Of a stretch of 64,000 bases of DNA, positions 53,867 to 61,989 are shown in pieces. Below the pieces are notes generated by a model. It did not search any database. It saw nothing but the letters and a program-made list of their open reading frames with translations, and was not told the DNA's origin. The stretch lies in NCBI GenBank assembly GCA_039034015.1, contig JBCCBM010000011.1, positions 59,779 to 123,778 of the forward strand. The letters are read 5' to 3'. A program made the translations under genes and the position numbers. Position 1 is the first letter of the stretch. Each line of letters begins with the position of its first letter. The stretch is from Acuticoccus sp039034015 (lineage in GTDB: Bacteria > Pseudomonadota > Alphaproteobacteria > Rhizobiales > Amorphaceae).

Positions 53867-54466
53867 GTGGCTGTGACCCAGACTGCGGCGACACGATTTG
53901 AGGCTCTGAACGGAGAGCGTTTCAGCGCGGCTCAAGTCTGCTTCGTCACGGACGTTCCGCCTAAAAGCCTGACGAACTGGATCGGGCTGAACAACATGTT
54001 CCTTGTGAGTGACGCGCCGGGCCGCGGGAAACCGAGGAAGTTTTGTTTGGTCGATATCTACATCGTCGGCCTCGTCGCGAAGATCACCGAGCTCACTGCA
54101 AACCCTGTCGAGGCAATCAAGATTGCGCGGATGCGAACGCTCGACCCGGTCTTTCGTTTGGAGCTGGACGATATCGAAAGCGCGACAAAAGAAGAGTATG
54201 TCGCCGCCCAACAAAAGATCTTTCCGCGTCTTTGCGACGATGTCCGCATTGGTGAGCCTTGGATGTACGAGCGAGAGGGGCAGGCCCCTTCGTTCCTTTT
54301 GCTTCTGCCAAGCGAAGATGAAAAAGGCCGTTTCTTCACGTCACTCGTTGTCAGCAATCAAGATTGGAACGAGCTGTTGCCCAAGCTGGGCTCCGGTGTG
54401 GTCATCAACCTGACCCGGATGTGCGAGGAGATTGACGAGCGGCTCCACAACGAGGTGTTCGGATGA
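53867..54466 (+). CDS. MerR-like HTH protein of unknown role between terminase and portal
   Basis: About 199 residues. The N-terminal third (ERFSAAQVCFVTDVPPKSLT, then NWIGLNNMF and KPRKFCLVDIYIVGLVAKIT) looks like a MerR-type winged helix. The rest has no recognised domain. GTG 53867 or GTG 53873 may be the start; AAGGAAG fits the second better. The stop overlaps the portal start. A regulator in the packaging block is unusual, and it could be a helper-directed or head-size factor. A gap of 72 bp precedes it. Confidence 0.65.
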   Translation: MAVTQTAATRFEALNGERFSAAQVCFVTDVPPKSLTNWIGLNNMFLVSDAPGRGKPRKFCLVDIYIVGLVAKITELTANPVEAIKIARMRTLDPVFRLELDDIESATKEEYVAAQQKIFPRLCDDVRIGEPWMYEREGQAPSFLLLLPSEDEKGRFFTSLVVSNQDWNELLPKLGSGVVINLTRMCEEIDERLHNEVFG

Positions 54467-55803
54467 ACCTCCTCGCCCGCATCTACCGCGCCATCTCCGG
54501 CACTCCCCCACCGCCCGCACCTCAGCGTCGCCACTACGATGCGGGCGGTGGAGGGGGCCGGTGGCCCGCCGCGTCCACGATGACGGCGCCCGCAAGCGCA
54601 TCCCACGCCGCCGGGCAGACGGTTGGCGCGCGGGCGGCGCACACGGTGACGAACAGCCCCCACGGGGCCGCGATCGTCAACGCGCTCGTTAGCAACATCG
54701 TCGCCGACGGTCCTTCGTTCCGACCCAATGGCCCCGCTGCCTTCGCCGACGCCTTCCTCAACCGTTTCTGGCCGTCGATCGATGTTGAGGGCTTTGACTT
54801 CGGCGCCTTCCTGACCCGCACCGTCCGCTCGTTTGCCATCTACGGAGAAGCCTTCGCGATCCTCACCACCGACCCCGATGACGGCGGCGCCCGCGTCCAA
54901 CTCATCAACATCGAACAGGTGGATCGCAGCGCAACCCGGGAGCTACCCGGTGGTGGCCGCGTCATCGAGGGGGTCGAGCTGGACCGGTTCGACCGGATCG
55001 TCGCCTACCACATTTTGCCCGATGCGCCGGACCTTGCCTTTGCGCAGGCGCGCCCAGCTGTCCGCATCCCCGCCGCCGACGTCGTCCACCTCTACGATCC
55101 GCAGTGGCCGGGGCAGCGCCGCGGCGTCTCCATGCTCGCGCCGATCCTGACGCGCTTGGTCGAGATCGACCGGCTTGAGGATGCACAGCTTGCGACGGCG
55201 AATACGCAAGCCCTCGTTGGCCTGATCTTCCGCACCTCTGGCGGTGACTTTGGGCAACTGGCTGACGCAAGCAGTTTACAGTTTCCGTCAATGGAGCCAG
55301 GCGCCTCGATCGTCGCCCCGCCTGGGTACGAAGTTGACAGCTTCCAACCGTCGAAGATGGACGGCGCCGACGCTTTCTTGAAGGCGATGCAGCGGAGCGC
55401 GGCGGCCGGTGCGGGCATCCCTTATGCGCTCATGACCGGCGACCTGTCCGACACGAATTATTCCAGCGCCCGCCTCGGCTTGTTGGAGTTTCGCCGCCGC
55501 GTTGTTGCAATCCAGAAGACCCTGATCGTGCCCCGTGTCCTCGATCCGATCTGGACCCGATGGGCGGCGCTCGAACAAATGGCCGGTCGGCTCCCCCGCG
55601 GCGATGCGTCTGGCACATGGGTCTTCCCCGGCTGGGGGTCCCTTGATCCGCTCAAAGAGGCGCAGGCGGACGCTGCCGCCATCGCAGCCGGCACCCGGTC
55701 CCGCTTCGAGATCATAGCAGCGCGCGGACGCGACCCGCAGGACGTCAACGCGGAGATCGCCGCCGACACCTTCACCCCCAGCACCGGAGGCGCCGATGAG
55801 TAA
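54463..55803 (+). CDS. portal protein (lambda family)
   Basis: A 446-residue portal. Lambda-type features in order: HTVTNSPHGAAIVNALVSNI, FGAFLTRTVRSFAIYGEAFA, VHLYDPQWPGQRRGVSMLAP, the VEIDRLEDAQLATANTQALV helix, and YALMTGDLSDTNYSSARLGL. It forms the ring at the head vertex for DNA entry. It is slightly shorter than lambda gpB (533) but complete in its core. Start overlaps the HTH gene by 4 bp; stop overlaps the capsid gene by 8 bp. Confidence 0.93.
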   Translation: MNLLARIYRAISGTPPPPAPQRRHYDAGGGGGRWPAASTMTAPASASHAAGQTVGARAAHTVTNSPHGAAIVNALVSNIVADGPSFRPNGPAAFADAFLNRFWPSIDVEGFDFGAFLTRTVRSFAIYGEAFAILTTDPDDGGARVQLINIEQVDRSATRELPGGGRVIEGVELDRFDRIVAYHILPDAPDLAFAQARPAVRIPAADVVHLYDPQWPGQRRGVSMLAPILTRLVEIDRLEDAQLATANTQALVGLIFRTSGGDFGQLADASSLQFPSMEPGASIVAPPGYEVDSFQPSKMDGADAFLKAMQRSAAAGAGIPYALMTGDLSDTNYSSARLGLLEFRRRVVAIQKTLIVPRVLDPIWTRWAALEQMAGRLPRGDASGTWVFPGWGSLDPLKEAQADAAAIAAGTRSRFEIIAARGRDPQDVNAEIAADTFTPSTGGADE

Positions 55804-57553
55804 CGCCACCATCACGCGGCGTGCTACCGGCGTCCCGACGTCCGTCAATCGCGAGGCGCGCACCTTTGTCGCTACCCTCGCCAGTGATGCGGCCATCGAT
55901 GGGGTGCGCCTCGATCTTGACGGCCTCACGGTGCCTGACGGCGTCCCCGTGCAGTTGGATCACCGCACCGGCGCGCTCGACACCGTCGGCCGCGTCATTC
56001 GGACCTGGCGCGAGGGCGGCGCGCTCGTCGGGGAGATCAGGTTGTCCTCCGACAAGACGCTCGACCCCCTCATGGATCGCATCGCCGACGGCACCATCAC
56101 CGGCGTCTCTGTCGGCTTCAAGGTCACCGAATGGGGGGCGGGCATGACCGTCCGCACAGCCCGACGAGCAACCCTCGTCGAACTCTCCATCACGTCCTTC
56201 CCCGCCGATCCGGCGGCAACCGTCAGGAGCGGAATTATGGACGACGAAACCGTCACTCTGCCAACCGCGGAGGAGGCCCCCGAGGTGCCCCCTCGCGCCG
56301 AACGCCGCCGGCGCGCAAAGGAAATCCGCACCATCTGCCGCAACGCTGGCCTGCCCGCCGACTTCGCCGACGAGGCGATCGATGAAGGGTGGGACGACGC
56401 CACCTTCAACGCCCGCGCCATGGCACAGATGCAAACCCGCGCGGCGGCAACGATCCGCGCCACGCACAACACCGAGACCCGCGACAATCCCGACGCCTTC
56501 CGTCGCGCCGCCACCGGCGCCATGGTTGCCCACATGGGTGGCGACGAACCCGACGGCCTCGCCCGCGAAATCGCAGGCGCCGGCTGGGTTGGTCTTCACC
56601 GTGAGGTCTGCCGCAACGCTGGCATCAGCACCGCTGGGCTGTCGGGCGAAGAGATCATCCGGCGCGCACTCTCCACCAGCGACATGCCGCTCATCAGCGA
56701 CCCGGCGAACAATCAGACGATGCGAGCCGCCTATGAGGCGGCGACGTCGCCGACGTCCCAACTTTTCGCCTCGCGCACGGCCTCAGACTTCAACACCCAC
56801 AAGGAAGTCCTCGTCGATTGGACGACGCTGGGCATGAACGCCATCAACGAGCTTGGCGCGTACAAGTCCTCTTACATCGCGGACGGCGACGAGGAATACC
56901 GCCTCTTCACAATCGGCGGACGCACCGGCGTCTCGCGGCAACTCTACATCAACGGCGGCGCCGCACTCGGAAACCTCGGGCGCCAGTTGGGGCGACGCCT
57001 CGCGGCTGACGTCAACGATCGGCGCGTTGCCTTCCTGACACAATCGACGGCCGCAGGGCCAACCATGAAGAATGGGACGACCGTCTTCCATGCCGACCGC
57101 GGGAACATCGAGGCGCTGGACACCACAAGCGTCACCACGGTGATCGACGGCGCCCTCGCAGCGCGGGCGAAGATGCCCAAGCGCAAAGGTGCGGGCGATG
57201 TGATGGTGGGCGCAACGCCGCGCTACTGGTTGGTGTCGACCGGCTTTGAGCCGACGGCGATGCGGGCCATCGCACAGGTGTCGCCCTCCACGGCAGGCGA
57301 AGTGAACCCCTTGTCCGGCAAGCTGGAGACCATCGCAGAGCCACGCCTTGAGGACGATGGCACGTCCTATCTGGTTGCGGGTCCGGGATCGTTCGACGGT
57401 GCCGTTGAGGTCCGCCTTGCCGGTGCACCGGGGCCGGTCACCGAAAGCCGCTGGAATTTTGAAAACGACGCCTACGAGGTGAAGGTGCGGCTCGATCTTG
57501 GGTTCGGCTGGCTGGACTGGCGGTCCTGGACGCGCCTGGACCACACGGCCTGA
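55796..57553 (+). CDS. prohead protease - major capsid protein fusion
   Basis: A 585-residue fusion. Residues 15-145 are an HK97-type (U35) prohead protease with catalytic H56 in QLDHRTG and S131 in VELSITSFPADP. A linker near 150-260 is rich in charged residues and may act as scaffold. Residues 265-585 are the capsid protein, with RTASDFNTHKEVLVDWTTLG, YRLFTIGGRTGVSRQLYING, VMVGATPRYWLVSTGFEPTA and the C-terminal DLGFGWLDWRSWTRLDH. The fusion order protease-scaffold-capsid is known in some phages. The frame is intact. Confidence 0.92.
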   Translation: MSNATITRRATGVPTSVNREARTFVATLASDAAIDGVRLDLDGLTVPDGVPVQLDHRTGALDTVGRVIRTWREGGALVGEIRLSSDKTLDPLMDRIADGTITGVSVGFKVTEWGAGMTVRTARRATLVELSITSFPADPAATVRSGIMDDETVTLPTAEEAPEVPPRAERRRRAKEIRTICRNAGLPADFADEAIDEGWDDATFNARAMAQMQTRAAATIRATHNTETRDNPDAFRRAATGAMVAHMGGDEPDGLAREIAGAGWVGLHREVCRNAGISTAGLSGEEIIRRALSTSDMPLISDPANNQTMRAAYEAATSPTSQLFASRTASDFNTHKEVLVDWTTLGMNAINELGAYKSSYIADGDEEYRLFTIGGRTGVSRQLYINGGAALGNLGRQLGRRLAADVNDRRVAFLTQSTAAGPTMKNGTTVFHADRGNIEALDTTSVTTVIDGALAARAKMPKRKGAGDVMVGATPRYWLVSTGFEPTAMRAIAQVSPSTAGEVNPLSGKLETIAEPRLEDDGTSYLVAGPGSFDGAVEVRLAGAPGPVTESRWNFENDAYEVKVRLDLGFGWLDWRSWTRLDHTA

Positions 57554-57555
57554 TC

Positions 57556-57774
57556 ATGGCCACCGTCGAAGTGATCAACCAACGCCTGGAAACCCTTCGC
57601 GCTGAGCGTGCGAAGGGGCGCCGCCGCGTGCGGTTCGGCGACCGCGAGATCGAATACCGGCACGACAACGAAATGGCGGCGGCCATCGCAGATTTGGAGC
57701 GCCAGCTTCAGGAAGCGACGACGGGGCGCCTGCCCCGCATCCTCAACATTCGCAGCAACAAGGGGTGGACCTAA
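57556..57774 (+). CDS. gpW-like head-tail joining protein
   Basis: A 72-residue protein with the gpW pattern: an N-terminal helix (INQRLETLRAERAKGRRRV), a short beta hairpin (RFGDREIEYRHD), a second helix (NEMAAAIADLERQLQEA) and a basic end (ILNIRSNKGW). gpW closes the portal and offers the site for tail joining. It begins 2 bp after the capsid stop. As the element has no tail genes, the protein could be the docking point for a helper tail. Confidence 0.78.
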   Translation: MATVEVINQRLETLRAERAKGRRRVRFGDREIEYRHDNEMAAAIADLERQLQEATTGRLPRILNIRSNKGWT

Positions 57775-57777
57775 CCC

Positions 57778-58110
57778 ATGCGCAACTTTGTCCAACGCGG
57801 TGAGACGATCACCGCAACCGCGCCGACCGGTGGCGTCGCGTCCGGCGACGGCGTCCTCATCGGCAAACTCTTCGGCGTCGCCGCCTATAGCGCGGCGGAG
57901 GGCGAGGCGGTCGAGCTCACCACCGTCGGCGTGTTCGATCTGGCCAAGGCGACCGGCGCCATCACCTGGGGCGCTCGCGTCTATTGGGACGACACGAACA
58001 ACGTCGTCACCACCACAGCATCGGGCAACGACTTGATCGGTGCCGCGATCGAGGCGGCAGCGTCCGATGCTGCGACGGCCCGCGTCCGTCTCAACGGCGC
58101 GACGGTCTGA
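57778..58110 (+). CDS. DUF2190 capsid-associated protein
   Basis: A 110-residue beta-rich protein. MRNFVQRGETITATAPTGGV, SGDGVLIGKLFGVAAYSAAE and GARVYWDDTNNVVTTTASGN are the DUF2190 pattern found beside phage capsid genes, likely a head decoration or fibre-like trimer. It begins 3 bp after the gpW-like gene and is the last structural gene of the element. Confidence 0.85.
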   Translation: MRNFVQRGETITATAPTGGVASGDGVLIGKLFGVAAYSAAEGEAVELTTVGVFDLAKATGAITWGARVYWDDTNNVVTTTASGNDLIGAAIEAAASDAATARVRLNGATV

Positions 58111-58130
58111 GCCGCTAACGGAGAAGGGCA

Positions 58131-58502
58131 ATGACGCTGTCCGACCTGCCCGACGTCATGACCTTGGAAGCCGCGGCGTCATGCCTCGCGGATGTCGGCG
58201 TGACGCTTTCCGGGTTGCGTCGGGCGCGTCGCAACGGCCTTCTAAAGTGCGCTCGCCCGGGCAAGTCCTACATCGTGACCGCCGCCGAGTTGAGGAGGTA
58301 CTTGTCATGCCCCGAAGATCGGCCGGCGCGCGCCTCTATCTCGACAAGCGGTCCGGCAAATTCATCATTCGAGACGGAACCGTCTTCAAGCGGACAGGCT
58401 TTGGCAGTGGCGAGCGCGAAGCGGCTGAAAGCGCGCTCGCGGACTACATCGCAAACCGCGCGGCGCCCCGCCGAAGTGGTCCCGCTCAACCGAGCGAGCT
58501 GA
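58131..58502 (+). CDS. excisionase/AlpA-like HTH protein overlapping the integrase gene
   Basis: The first 60 residues (LPDVMTLEAAASCLADVGVT, LSGLRRARRNGLLKCARPGK, SYIVTAAELRRYL) form a MerR/Xis-type winged helix that would bind near att and steer excision. The frame stays open to 58502, overlapping the integrase by 196 bp, giving 123 residues; the second half is Ser/Arg-rich and looks like a shadow of the integrase frame. The integrase ribosome site GAGGAGG lies inside it, so the genes are probably coupled. Confidence 0.7.
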   Translation: MTLSDLPDVMTLEAAASCLADVGVTLSGLRRARRNGLLKCARPGKSYIVTAAELRRYLSCPEDRPARASISTSGPANSSFETEPSSSGQALAVASAKRLKARSRTTSQTARRPAEVVPLNRAS

Positions 58503-59365
58503 CGGTGGGCGAAGTTCTGGCCCGCTATGTCGACGACAAGGCCGACAACGTGAAAGGCGTCCAGACGCTCGCCAACAACGTCACCGCACTCGCCGGCTTT
58601 TGAGGCGACCTGACGTGCGACGCGGTGAAGGGCTCCACATGCCGCGCCTACGAGAAGGCCCGCGCGAAACCTCGGCTGGACGCCAACGGCCAAGTTCGGA
58701 CCGCAGGATCGTCCACCGTTCGACGCGAGCTTGGGGTCCTGCAAGCCGCGCTGAAACATGCGCACGGCGAGGGCCTTCTGATCCATCCGATCCAGGTGAC
58801 ACTTTCAGCGTCGGGAGAGCCGCGAGACCGCTGGCTCACGCGCAAGGAGACGGCCGATCTTCTACGCGCGGCCGCGCCCCACGCGCGCCGCTTCATCCTC
58901 ATCTCAATCTACACCGGGCGCCGCATGTCGGCTGTCCTTGAGCTGACGTGGACCCGCGTCGACCTGGAGACTGGGCGCGTCCGCTTCCAGGCGGATGGCG
59001 TGCATGAAACGAAGAAGCGCCGCGGGTCTGTCCGGGTGCCCCGGCAGCTACTGGCGCACCTTCGCCGCTGGAAGCGCCTTACAGGCCCCGGCGATACGCA
59101 CGTGGTGAGCTTCAACGGCCGTCCGGTGAAGAGCATCAAGACCGCGCTCAATAAGGCGCGCAACCGCGCGGGACTGGATCACGACGTGACCCGCCACGCG
59201 CTGAAACACACCGCCGTCACATGGGCAGTGATGACCGGACGGCTTAGCGTCGAAGCGGCCGCAGAATTCTTCGCCACGTCGCCCACCACGATCCGTAAAC
59301 ACTACTGGCACCACAGCCCCCACCACCAGGCGGAGGGGCGCGCAGCATTGGAGAAACGCCGTTGA
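58307..59365 (+). pseudogene. int: tyrosine recombinase integrase, interrupted by an in-frame TGA
   Basis: Read through, it is a 352-residue integrase. ATG 58307 follows GAGGAGG. The N-terminal part (LYLDKRSGKFIIRDGTVFKR) and core-binding part run to TGA 58601-58603, codon 99, in the context LAGF-stop-GDLTCD; the same frame continues to 59365. Related integrases have Trp (TGG) in this FWGD motif, so one G-to-A change explains it. The catalytic half is intact: YTGRRMSAVLEL (Arg), RHALKHTAVTW (His box, Lys in place of the usual Arg) and KHYWHHSPHH (Tyr). Either broken, read through, or a sequencing error. Confidence 0.85.
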
Positions 59366-59367
59366 AA

Positions 59368-59387
59368 CTGTGCAGATATCTGTGCAG
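59368..59387 (+). repeat. right-end direct repeats, possible integrase arm sites
   Basis: CTGTGCAG at 59368-59375 and 59380-59387, separated by ATAT, immediately after the integrase stop and 37 bp before attR. The same octamer occurs at the left end (47503-47510). Confidence 0.5.
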
Positions 59388-59423
59388 CGGAGCCGAACAA
59401 ATCGGTCAAGCTGTTGATTTTAC

Positions 59424-59472
59424 TGGAGCGGGCGATGGGATTCGAACCCACGACCCCAACCTTGGCAAGGTT
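59424..59472. other. attR: 3' part of tRNA-Gly
   Basis: The 49-bp copy of the repeat inside the intact tRNA gene. Integration at the 3' end of the tRNA leaves the gene whole on this side, as usual for tyrosine recombinases. Confidence 0.85.
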
Positions 59473-59498
59473 GTGCTCTACCCCTGAGCTACACCCGC
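59424..59498 (-). tRNA. tRNA-Gly (anticodon GCC)
   Basis: A 75-base tRNA on the minus strand with encoded CCA. It begins GCGGGTG and ends CGCCCGC-T-CCA, pairing as the acceptor stem with one T-G pair. The D arm is GTAGCTCAGGGGTAGAGCAC, the anticodon loop CTTGCCAAG holds GCC, and the T loop is GGTTCGAATCC. It lies 48 bp downstream of glk on the same strand and is the attachment site of the element. Confidence 0.95.
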
Positions 59499-59546
59499 GG
59501 CTCCAGTGCAGGGCATCTAGACGATCCCGGGCGTGGGTGCAAGCCC

Positions 59547-60593
59547 TCATGCGGGCGTGCGGTCGAAGCGCCGGCCCGAAAGGTCGATCGCAAAACGCTC
59601 GGGCATGGTGGCAAAGGTGGCAAGGCCCGCAACCGCCGGCCGCGGCTCGGTCACCAAAAAGGTCGGTATGCGGGCCATCAGCGCTTCGTGGGGCGCTTTG
59701 GCCTCAAACTCAGCCCGGAACGCGCTCGCCTCAAAATAGTGCGCCAAACGCGGGGGAATGCCGCCCGCGATATAGACCCCGCCCTTGGCCATGAAGACCA
59801 ATGCAAGGTCGCCCGACAGGCGGCCGAGATAGCCCAGGAACAGCATCACCGCCTCGCGGGCCACAGGATCGCCCTGGTCGGCCCGGGTGGTCACATCAGC
59901 GCCCACCCCGCAGGCCGTTGGGTCGACGCCCTCCACCGCGGCCACCGCGCGGAAAATCCGCACAAGCCCATCACCCGACAGCAGGCACTCGCCGGAAACG
60001 CGGCCCCCCCGCCCCTCAAGGTGCGGCCAAATCTCAAGGTCACGCTTGGTGACGGGGCCCATCGTGGTGTGGCCACCCTCGCCAGCAAGGGGCGTATAGC
60101 TTTGGTCCCCGTAGACCAGCGCTGCGACCCCAAGGCCTGTGCCAGGGCCAAGCACAACGCGGGGCTGCCGCGGCTCGGCCGTTCCGGCCCCAATCTGGAC
60201 AATCTGGTCCCCCTCCAGCGCCGGCAGGGAGAGCGAAAGCGCCTCAAAATCGTTGAAGACGATCACCGTCTCAAGGTGCAGCTCGTGGAGGAGTTTGGCG
60301 GGGTCAATCACCCAGCTCGCGTTGGTGAGCTTCATGGGCCCATCGCGCAAAGGGCCGGCCAGCGCAATCAGGAGCGCACGCGGCATCATGGCGGTGGCAT
60401 CAAGCACGGCCGCGTCCGCCGCTTGCGCAAAGCCGTCATACTCGGCGGTCTGCACCGTCGGAAACGGGCGCAATTTGGAGTGTGTGTCGGGCAGGACGGC
60501 AAGGCGCGCGTTGGTGCCGCCAATGTCGGCAATCATCACCGGGAAGGGAACAGGCACGATGTCATTCGCCCGTCGGCGCAAAACTTGGGTCAT
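59547..60593 (-). CDS. glk: glucokinase
   Basis: A 348-residue glucokinase of the bacterial GlkA family (not ROK). The phosphate-1 loop is VMIADIGGTNARLAVLPD near residues 19-36; LVLGPGTGLGVAAL and LAGEGGHTTMGPV follow in order, with the C-terminal FMAKGGVYIAGGIPPRL. It phosphorylates glucose with ATP in the cytosol. ATG 60593 adds about 18 residues before the usual start; ATG at residue 20 is an alternative. Divergent from the uracil-catabolism operon with a 145-bp region between. Confidence 0.9.
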   Translation of the reverse strand: MTQVLRRRANDIVPVPFPVMIADIGGTNARLAVLPDTHSKLRPFPTVQTAEYDGFAQAADAAVLDATAMMPRALLIALAGPLRDGPMKLTNASWVIDPAKLLHELHLETVIVFNDFEALSLSLPALEGDQIVQIGAGTAEPRQPRVVLGPGTGLGVAALVYGDQSYTPLAGEGGHTTMGPVTKRDLEIWPHLEGRGGRVSGECLLSGDGLVRIFRAVAAVEGVDPTACGVGADVTTRADQGDPVAREAVMLFLGYLGRLSGDLALVFMAKGGVYIAGGIPPRLAHYFEASAFRAEFEAKAPHEALMARIPTFLVTEPRPAVAGLATFATMPERFAIDLSGRRFDRTPA

Positions 60594-60661
60594 AGCTCAC
60601 ACACCTTAGCGCAAACGCTGGATGAGGGAAGATTGTCCATCCCCGCGCCGCGCCCAGCACT

Positions 60662-60677
60662 TGGCACGCTGCTGGCA
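60662..60677 (+). promoter_or_regulatory. sigma-54 promoter of the uracil-catabolism operon
   Basis: TGGCACG-CTGC-TGGCA matches the sigma-54 consensus TGGCACG-N4-TTGCA in all but one base; the GG and GC dinucleotides keep the exact spacing. Transcription would start near 60689, about 50 bp before the TTG start. It fits control by nitrogen limitation. Confidence 0.65.
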
Positions 60678-60738
60678 TTTTGCGCAAACCTGTGGCATCC
60701 CCTCGCCTTTCCGGTTGGCCGGACTTTGGAGCGTTTCT

Positions 60739-61989
60739 TTGACCGAGACCGTCAACCGCAAGACGCACATCCGCCTCACCACCCATCCCGGCGGCGGCAA
60801 CACGCTGCGCCATCCGCTGAAATGGGGCGCGGCCGACCCCAAAACCCGCGGCCCCGTGGTCGGCACGGTGACCGAAAGTGGCGACCGCAACGCCATCGGC
60901 ACCCACGGCGGGTCCTACAGCCTTTATCGCGCGCTCGCCGTCTCCTCCGGTTCGCTGAACCCCATCCGCCGGCCGGACCTCACCAACACCGCGCCCACCA
61001 ACGTCATCGGCCCCTTCCCCGCCTGGACCGACCCAAAGGCCATCGTGTCGCTGGACCCGTGGGGCCACATGTCCACCGAGGTGTTTGGCGATCTCATCGG
61101 CGAGGGGGTCGACATTCGCCCCACCATCGCGGTGACCAAGGCGCACCTTGTCCTCCACGAACTGAAAGAGGCGGTGCGCGAGGGTCGCATCGTCGCCGAC
61201 GGCACGATTGTGCAGGAAAACGGCGATGTGGCGGTCACCAAGGCGGCGATTGAGCCCGTGTGGTATCTCCCCGGCCTTGCTGAGCGCTTTGGTGTCGCGG
61301 AAACCAACCTTCGCCGCGTCATCTTCGAGCAGACCGGCGGGATGTTCCCAGAACTTGTCACCCGGCCGGACCTTTTGGTCTTCATGCCGCCCATCGGGTC
61401 CATCAGCGTTTACCTCTTCGGCGACCCGGCCCATGTGCCAGACCCCACAAAGCGGCTCACCGGCCGTGTGCACGACGAGTGCAACGGGTCAGACGTTTTC
61501 GGCTCCGACATTTGCACCTGCCGCCCCTACCTCATCCACGGCATCGAGGAGGCCATCAAAGAGGCCCAAAACGGCGGCGCAGGCTTCATCGTCTATAACC
61601 GCAAAGAGGGACGGGCGCTCGGCGAGGTCACCAAATTCTTGGTCTACAACGCCCGCAAACGCCAGGTGGGCGGCGACACGGCGGCAGAGTATTTTGAGCG
61701 CACCGAGTGCGTCGCGGGCGTGCAAGACGCGCGCTTTCAAGAGCTGATGCCCGACACGCTCCATTGGCTGGGTATCACGAAGATCGACCGCTTCGTGTCC
61801 ATGTCGAACATGAAGTATGACGCCATCACGCGCTCCGGCATCACCATTGATGAGCGCATCTCGATCCCCGACGATCTGATCCCCGCCGACGCGCAGGTGG
61901 AGATGGAAGCCAAGAAGGCCGCCGGCTACTATGCGCCTGAGGGCAACAAGGACTTGACCACCGTGCGTGGCCGCAACCTCAATGAGTGA
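60739..61989 (+). CDS. URC1-type GTP cyclohydrolase II homologue (uracil catabolism)
   Basis: A 416-residue protein. I start at TTG 60739 with GGAG 7 bases upstream; no ATG gives a better start. The GTP cyclohydrolase II zinc motif is complete: HDECNGSDVFGSDICTC gives C-x10-C-x-C. IVYNRKEGRALGEVTKFLVY replaces the usual Q-E-GRGIGL segment. An N-terminal region of about 170 residues (LTTHPGGGNTLRHPLKWGAA on) is absent in RibA. Such proteins with a DUF1688 partner belong to the URC pathway, where URC1 acts on the uridine nucleotide and opens the ring. Not a riboflavin gene. Confidence 0.85.
   Translation: MTETVNRKTHIRLTTHPGGGNTLRHPLKWGAADPKTRGPVVGTVTESGDRNAIGTHGGSYSLYRALAVSSGSLNPIRRPDLTNTAPTNVIGPFPAWTDPKAIVSLDPWGHMSTEVFGDLIGEGVDIRPTIAVTKAHLVLHELKEAVREGRIVADGTIVQENGDVAVTKAAIEPVWYLPGLAERFGVAETNLRRVIFEQTGGMFPELVTRPDLLVFMPPIGSISVYLFGDPAHVPDPTKRLTGRVHDECNGSDVFGSDICTCRPYLIHGIEEAIKEAQNGGAGFIVYNRKEGRALGEVTKFLVYNARKRQVGGDTAAEYFERTECVAGVQDARFQELMPDTLHWLGITKIDRFVSMSNMKYDAITRSGITIDERISIPDDLIPADAQVEMEAKKAAGYYAPEGNKDLTTVRGRNLNE

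Larger units (their letters stand above)
47361..59472. mobile_element. 12.1-kb tRNA-Gly-integrated element, capsid-forming phage satellite type
   Basis: Bounded by a 49-bp direct repeat (47361-47409 and 59424-59472, one mismatch) that equals the 3' part of the tRNA-Gly gene. Inside, in order: small gene, primase-helicase, iteron region, small gene, divergent repressor, two small genes, terminase small and large, HTH gene, portal, protease-capsid fusion, gpW-like connector, DUF2190 protein, excisionase-like gene, integrase. All but the repressor are on the + strand with 1-8 bp overlaps or short gaps. Tail, holin and lysin genes are absent. This matches capsid-forming PICIs, which build their own heads and take helper tails; a shortened prophage is the alternative. 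Confidence 0.82.

Noticed and set aside
47361..59472. CRISPR array or defence-island genes in the element
   Set aside because: No regularly spaced repeats with unique spacers and no nuclease or toxin motif were found; the content is replication, packaging and head genes.
60739..61989. Calling this gene ribA (riboflavin GTP cyclohydrolase II)
   Set aside because: It keeps the zinc cysteines, but it has a long extra N-terminal part and sits with DUF1688 and upp, which is the URC gene set.
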